NCBI GenBank assembly: GCA_014379045.1
Contig: JACMMK010000074.1
Location: 1 to 10,168, forward strand
DNA length: 10,168 nt
DNA from: Burkholderiales bacterium
GTDB taxonomy: Bacteria; Pseudomonadota; Gammaproteobacteria; Burkholderiales; CAIKXV01
Direction of reading: 5' to 3'
Positions 6,327 to 10,168 of the stretch are shown one piece after another (the stretch's first letter is position 1; each line of letters begins with the position of its first letter). A program made the translations under genes and the position numbers. The notes beneath the pieces were generated by a model. That model had not been told where the DNA came from. It ran no database searches and saw nothing but the letters and a program-made list of their open reading frames with translations.

Positions 6327-7681
6327 ATGACCGACGCGACGAGCACCACGACCCTGCGTCTCGCGCAGTTCGTCGTCGACACGAAGGCCGCGCAGATTCC
6401 GGCGGCGGTGCTGCATCAAGGCAAGCGTTGCATCATCAACCTGCTCGGGGTGAGCCTGCATGCGACGCAGGATCCCGCATTCGGGATGATGTGCGCGGTG
6501 CTGGGCGACGAGGGCGGTCGCCGACGCGCCTCGGTGCTCGGCACCGGCCTGCGCACGAGTCTGCAGCACGCCGCGATGGCGAACGCGCTGCTCGGGCATC
6601 TGGACGACTACGACGACACGTTCTTTCCGACCGTCCTGCATCCGTCCGCGCCGACGATTCCGGCGGCACTCGCAGTCGCTGAAGCGCGCACGCGAACGGA
6701 CGCGATTTCCTCGTCGCAGCCGTGCTCGGCCTCGAAGCGTGCTGCCGGGTTGCCTTGGCGGTCGAGCAGATGCGCCATGCGGCGATCTGGCACATGACCG
6801 GTACTGCGGGCGTCTTCGGCGGCGCGGCCTCGGCGGGCCGGCTGCTCGGTCTGGACGCGGGCACCATGGCGCGCACACTGGGTCTCGCGGGCACGCAGGC
6901 CTCCGGGCTGCGCGAAACCTTCGGCACGATGACGAAGGCGTTCCATCCCGCGCGCGCTGCGCAATCGGGGGTGCTCGCGGCGTTGCTCGCACAGCGCGGC
7001 TTCACCTGTACCGAATCGATCATCGAAGGCGTGCATGGCTTCGTCCAGGCATTCGCGCCCGCGACCGACGATGTCCGTTGCATCACGGACGGTCTCGGCA
7101 CGCAGTGGCAGGTTCTGAACAATGCGCCGAAGCCCTACGCCTCGGCGATACTCAGCCATCCGCTGGTCGACGCGATGCTTGCGTTGCGCAACGCGCCAGG
7201 CTTCGCGCTCGAGCGGGTGACGCGGATCGGGGGCCGGGTCAACCCGCTCACGATCAGGCTCGAGAGCCGGCCTGCACCGCGCTCCGGATTGGAAGGGCGC
7301 CTTTCGTTCCAGCATGCGATGGCGGCGGCGCTGGTCGACGGCGAGTGCACGCCCAGACAGTTCACCGATGAGCGCGTCGACGATCCGGCCATCGCCTCAC
7401 TGCGCGGGCGCATCGCGGTCGACGCCGATCCGGCGGTCGCGCAGGATCAGTGCGAGGTGACGTTGACGCTGAGCGACGGTCGGGCGCTGACCACGCGCGT
7501 CGTCGCGGCTTCGGGCAGCCTCGGAAATCCGATGACCGATGCACAGCTCGACGGCAAGTTCCGTGCGCTGGCAGGCACTGTGCTCGCGCGCACCCGGGTC
7601 GAGCGCCTGCTCGACACGCTCTGGCATCTGGAGGCGGTGGACGATGTCACTGCGATCATCAAGCTGTGCCGCCTTCGGTAG
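6327..7681 (+). pseudogene. MmgE/PrpD-family gene, module 2, split by a single-base frameshift
   Basis: The 5' part (ATG 6327, SD GGGAGG at 6314-6319) reads in frame to about 6697; the rest continues in another frame to TAG 7679-7681. Read uncorrected, the first frame ends at 6797. Adding one G to the GG pair at 6698-6699 joins the halves without a gap, through EARTRTG-RDFLVAAVLG, a stretch normal for the family. The restored protein would be 451 residues, a normal length. The signature NALLGHLDDYDDT...LHPSAP (residues 86-109), the lysine loop TMTKAFHPARAA and KPYASAILSHP are all kept, including the Asp, Thr, both His and the Lys usually conserved in the active site. Selection therefore seems to have kept it functional until recently. 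The break could be a true mutation, a strain polymorphism or a sequencing or assembly error in a GC-rich stretch. It is only distantly similar to the module 1 copy. Confidence 0.88.
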
Positions 7682-7746
7682 CACGCGCGCGCGGTCGGTC
7701 GCGGTGCACGCAAGCGCACGGGCGGCGTTTTCAGTATGTTCAACCG

Positions 7747-7792
7747 CAATAGCGGCATAACGCATTGGGTGTTGAGCGACCGGGCGCTATTG
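7747..7792. promoter_or_regulatory. Inverted repeat flanking a possible promoter before SDR 2
   Basis: CAATAGCG (7747-7754) and CGCTATTG (7785-7792) form a perfect 8-bp inverted repeat with a 30-bp spacer. The right arm lies inside the spacer of the candidate promoter below, so a factor binding both arms could loop or block it. By rough estimate an 8-bp repeat in a gap of this size occurs by chance about one time in five, so support is weak. Confidence 0.25.
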
Positions 7793-7800
7793 ATTACAGT
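7772..7800 (+). promoter_or_regulatory. Possible sigma70-type promoter for SDR 2
   Basis: TTGAGC (7772-7777) and TACAGT (7795-7800) each match the -35 and -10 consensus at 4 of 6 bases with a 17-bp spacer, and this stretch is AT-richer than its surroundings. Transcription would start about 40 bases before GTG 7849. It lies in the 167-bp gap 7682-7848, the widest inside either module, which suggests SDR 2 may be expressed apart from the broken gene before it. No other clear signal is seen in this gap. Confidence 0.35.
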
Positions 7801-7833
7801 GCACACGAAGGCGCCGTGACGATGCGCCAGGCT

Positions 7834-7842
7834 GGAGGAGGA
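7834..7842 (+). promoter_or_regulatory. Strong ribosome binding site fixing a GTG start for SDR 2
   Basis: GGAGGAGGA lies 6 bases before GTG 7849. It overrides the upstream in-frame candidates (7765 and ATG 7822), which lack such a site. It also makes the protein begin MSRLEGKV, aligning residue for residue with MGRMNGKV of the module 1 SDR. Confidence 0.85.
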
Positions 7843-7848
7843 CGCGCA

Positions 7849-8646
7849 GTGTCGAGACTCGAAGGCAAGGTGATATGCCTGACCGGTGGCGGTGCCGGCA
7901 TCGCGAAGGCCACCGCACGTGCCTGCGCACGCGAAGGTGCCGCGGTCGCGTTGTTCGACATCGATCGTGAGGTGGGTGCAGCCGCGGCGCGGCAGATCGA
8001 CGCCGAAGGGGGCCGTGCACTGTTCGTCCACACCGACGTGACGCAGGACGACAGCGTGCGCGAGGCGATCGCACAGACCGTTGCCCGCTTCGGGCGGCTC
8101 GATGTGTTGTTCAACTGCGCGGGTGGCTCGTCGCAGGATGATCGGCCGGTACACGATATGGATCTCGACGTCTGGCACCGCACGATCGCGCTCAACCTGC
8201 TGCACCCGTTCCTGATGTGTCGTCACGGTCTGCCGCATCTGATGCAGCAGCGCAGCGGTTCGATCATCAACGTCACCTCGCACCTCGGGCTGGTCGGGTC
8301 GGTCAAGCCCGCCTACGCGGCGACCAAGGGCGGGATCATCTCGTTCACGAAGACCCTGGCGGCGCAGTACGCGGCGTTCGGGATCCGCGCGAACGCGATC
8401 GCGCCCGGGTCGGTACGCACCGAGCGTGCGATCGGTCGTTACGAAGGTCAGGTCGGTGCCGAGTCGCCGGCAGCACGTGAACGCGCGACGTTCCACAAGC
8501 TCTATCCGTTTTCCAAGGGCGAGCCCGAGGACATCGCGGCGATCGCGCTGTTCCTCGCCTCGGACGAATCGCGGATGCTGACCGGCACGACGATCGCGGC
8601 CGATGGCGGGCGCTCGAGTTACCTGAAGGTCTACGCGGCGGATTGA
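7849..8646 (+). CDS. Short-chain dehydrogenase/reductase (SDR), module 2
   Basis: A 265-residue classical SDR and close paralog of the SDR at 4467-5273. TGGGAGIA (residues 12-19) binds the cofactor; FDID with Asp39 suggests NAD(H). NCAGG (89-93), Asn116, Ser144, Tyr156 and Lys160 (YAATK) form the catalytic set, and a canonical PG (186-187) follows ANAIA, unlike the PA of copy 1. From residue 1 to 199 the two align without gaps, 143 identical by hand count. The shared block DRPVHxMDLDxWHRTIALN is nearly invariant. The loop after RTERAIGRYE is four residues shorter and unlike copy 1, and this loop usually shapes substrate choice in SDRs. The gene ends module 2, behind a 167-bp gap after the frameshifted MmgE/PrpD gene, and converges on dacB. 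Substrate unknown. Confidence 0.95.
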   Translation: MSRLEGKVICLTGGGAGIAKATARACAREGAAVALFDIDREVGAAAARQIDAEGGRALFVHTDVTQDDSVREAIAQTVARFGRLDVLFNCAGGSSQDDRPVHDMDLDVWHRTIALNLLHPFLMCRHGLPHLMQQRSGSIINVTSHLGLVGSVKPAYAATKGGIISFTKTLAAQYAAFGIRANAIAPGSVRTERAIGRYEGQVGAESPAARERATFHKLYPFSKGEPEDIAAIALFLASDESRMLTGTTIAADGGRSSYLKVYAAD

Positions 8647-8756
8647 ACCATGGTCGTTAGGTGCGGATGGCCTGGCATTGGCGCGCGAGCCGCGGTGGGC
8701 ATCTTCGTGGACGACCAGGAACACGGTTACGCGCTAAGCGCTCGTCTTCGCGGACA

Positions 8757-8783
8757 CCGGCGCAGCGGTGGTGCGCGCGCCGG
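8757..8783. terminator. Possible bidirectional terminator hairpin between SDR 2 and dacB
   Basis: CCGGCGC (8757-8763) pairs with GCGCCGG (8777-8783) around a 13-nt loop, just beyond the dacB stop codon and in the 138-bp convergent spacer 8647-8784. There is no T-run on either strand, and a shorter CACCG/CGGTG pairing (8755-8770) competes. Position favours a terminator role; sequence support is modest. I see nothing else in this spacer. Confidence 0.3.
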
Positions 8784-8784
8784 C

Positions 8785-10168
8785 TCAAGGCCGTTGATGC
8801 ATCCAGTTCAGCATCGCGTCGAACGCCGGTTGCGCGCCCAGCGCTTTCGGATGGTTGACGATCATCACCACCACGCTGCGCCGTCCCCGCGCGTCGAGCA
8901 CGTAGCCGGCAATCGCACGTACATCGTTCAGCGATCCGGTCTTGATGTGTGCCTGGCCCGCCACGCCCGAGTTGGCCAGTCGCTTGCGCATCGTGCCGTC
9001 GGTCGCGACGAGCGGCAGCGAGGCCATCAGTTCGGGCATCACCGGGCTGCGGAAGGCGGTCATCAGGAGATCGGCGAGACCGCGCGGGGTGATGCGCTCG
9101 ACGCGCGACAGCCCGGAGCCGTTCTCCAGCGCAAGCTCCGGCAGCGCGAGCTGTTTCGACCTCGCCCAGTCGCCGACGGCGCGCGCCGACTTGGCCCAGG
9201 TCGCGGGTGCGCCCACGGTCTGGGCGCCCAGGGCGAGATACACCTGTTGCGCCATCACGTTGTTGCTCCACTTGTTGATGTCGCGCACGATCTCGGACAA
9301 GGCGGGCGAGGTATGCGTGGCCAGCACGCGCGCCTGCGTCGGCGTCACCCCATCGCGAAGCTGTCCGGTCAGCGTACCGCCCATGTCGCGCCACAACTGC
9401 TGGAACAAGCCGAAAACGTACTCGCGATGCGAGAGCACACTGATCGGCCACACACGTTCACCGCAGGCACTCGGGTAGGCGCCGCTCACGCTTACGCGAG
9501 CCGAACCGCTGTTGCCTTGCACATCCAGAGCGAGCTTCGCGAACGGACTGCCGCAGTCGATGCCCGCGTCGGCCTTCACCGTACCGACCAGACTCACCTG
9601 CGGCAGCGGCGGGTCGAGCGACACCGTGACCGACGCGCGTTGGGGGTCCGGCAGCAGCCTCACCATCACCGCCCGGAAGTTGATCAGCAGCGCGTCGGGC
9701 GGCGTGTTGTAGGGGCGTGCCGGCTCGTTGTCGAACACCGAAGCCTCGCGCGTCTCGATCGCGAACGCGCTGCGATCGAGCACCACATCGCCGCGGATCT
9801 CGCGGATGCCACGGGCGCGCAGCGTGCGCAGGAGCAGCCAGAAGGCCTCCTGGGTCAGACGCGGGTCGCCGGCGCCGCGAATGAGCAGATCGCCGTCCAG
9901 TACCTCGCCGCGCTGCTCGGCCGCGGTGAGAATCTCGGTGCGCCAGGTGAATGCAGGTCCGAGCAGTTCGAGCGCGGCGTACGTGGTGAGCAGCTTGATC
10001 GTCGAGGCGGGGTTCATCACGGTATCGGCGTTGAGCGCGACCGTGGGCTCGCGCGCGTCGAGGCTCTGCACCACGACGCCTGTCGCGGCTTCCGGGATGC
10101 CCGCGCGGGCGAGCGCGCTCGCGACGGAGGTGGGTAGCGGCACGCGCGTCTGGGCGAGCGCGTCGCGC
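8785..10168 (-). CDS. dacB: D-alanyl-D-alanine carboxypeptidase/endopeptidase, PBP4 type (5' end outside window)
   Basis: Periplasmic peptidoglycan hydrolase of the S13/PBP4 class, which trims the terminal D-Ala of pentapeptides and cuts D-Ala-mDAP cross-links. The active-site motifs are all present: S-x-x-K as STIK in NPASTIKLL (codons 9994-10005), S-x-N as SNN in INKWSNN (9259-9267) and KTG in HIKTGSLNDVRAIAG (8935-8943). The long insert between the first and second motifs matches the extra domains of PBP4 rather than the shorter PBP5 class. The stop is TGA (complement of 8785-8787). A GTG at 10143 could be mistaken for the start, but the frame stays open to the window edge and the visible 460 residues lack a signal peptide, so the true start lies beyond 10168. 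It is a housekeeping gene convergent with module 2 and unrelated in function. Confidence 0.95.
   Translation of the reverse strand, partial: RDALAQTRVPLPTSVASALARAGIPEAATGVVVQSLDAREPTVALNADTVMNPASTIKLLTTYAALELLGPAFTWRTEILTAAEQRGEVLDGDLLIRGAGDPRLTQEAFWLLLRTLRARGIREIRGDVVLDRSAFAIETREASVFDNEPARPYNTPPDALLINFRAVMVRLLPDPQRASVTVSLDPPLPQVSLVGTVKADAGIDCGSPFAKLALDVQGNSGSARVSVSGAYPSACGERVWPISVLSHREYVFGLFQQLWRDMGGTLTGQLRDGVTPTQARVLATHTSPALSEIVRDINKWSNNVMAQQVYLALGAQTVGAPATWAKSARAVGDWARSKQLALPELALENGSGLSRVERITPRGLADLLMTAFRSPVMPELMASLPLVATDGTMRKRLANSGVAGQAHIKTGSLNDVRAIAGYVLDARGRRSVVVMIVNHPKALGAQPAFDAMLNWMHQRP

Noticed and set aside
6690..6721. Programmed -1 ribosomal frameshifting joining the two halves of the second MmgE/PrpD
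   Set aside because: No X-XXY-YYZ slippery heptamer or obvious downstream stimulator is present at the junction, and the family is not known to use recoding. A single-base deletion or sequence error explains it more simply.
7765..7848. An N-terminal extension of the second SDR starting at 7765 or 7822
   Set aside because: The extension has no counterpart in the first SDR, lacks a good ribosome binding site and would overlap the candidate promoter. The GTG at 7849 with GGAGGAGGA fits better.
2031..8646. Recent tandem duplication of a 3.3-kb DNA block
   Set aside because: The Bug and MmgE/PrpD copies are too diverged and the spacers do not match, so any duplication is old or the modules were assembled separately. 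No long direct repeats were seen.
8650..10137. A 495-codon plus-strand open frame opposite dacB
   Set aside because: It is the antisense shadow of dacB, with His/Arg-rich low-complexity content and no recognisable motif, while dacB on the minus strand carries all three PBP active-site motifs.

Overview
The window is very GC-rich and tightly packed, and looks like accessory or catabolic chromosome from a betaproteobacterium, most likely Burkholderiales. That placement is an inference. It rests on two tripartite-tricarboxylate-transporter (Bug/TctC) substrate-binding proteins, an expansion typical of that order, together with MmgE/PrpD and SDR neighbours, the GC content, and a PBP4-type dacB.

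Layout. (a) 3-665, +: the C-terminal catalytic part of a gamma-glutamyltransferase-family enzyme whose N-terminus lies outside the window. (b) 870-1838, +: a membrane fatty-acid desaturase-type di-iron protein, followed by a strong hairpin at 1909-1932. (c) 2031-5273, +: module 1, made of a Bug periplasmic binding protein, an MmgE/PrpD-family protein and an SDR dehydrogenase. (d) 5329-8646, +: module 2, the same three families in the same order. Its MmgE/PrpD gene is split by a single-base frameshift near 6698, and its SDR gene sits behind a 167-bp gap that may hold its own promoter. (e) 8785-10168, -: dacB (PBP4-type D,D-carboxypeptidase/endopeptidase), convergent with module 2 and cut by the window end before its signal peptide.

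The main point of interest is the tandem repetition of a three-gene Bug / MmgE-PrpD / SDR cassette. The two SDRs are close paralogs: 143 of the first 199 residues are identical by hand count. The two Bugs and the two MmgE/PrpDs are much more diverged. A reasonable reading is capture of two related organic acids in the periplasm, followed by dehydratase, decarboxylase or epimerase-type chemistry (MmgE/PrpD) and NAD-dependent oxidation or reduction (SDR). The substrates cannot be read from sequence. No TctA/TctB membrane components and no regulator gene are present, so uptake would depend on a permease encoded elsewhere. The two MmgE/PrpD copies contrast: copy 1 is an intact ORF that has lost two residues usually conserved in the active site, whereas copy 2 keeps them but carries the frameshift.
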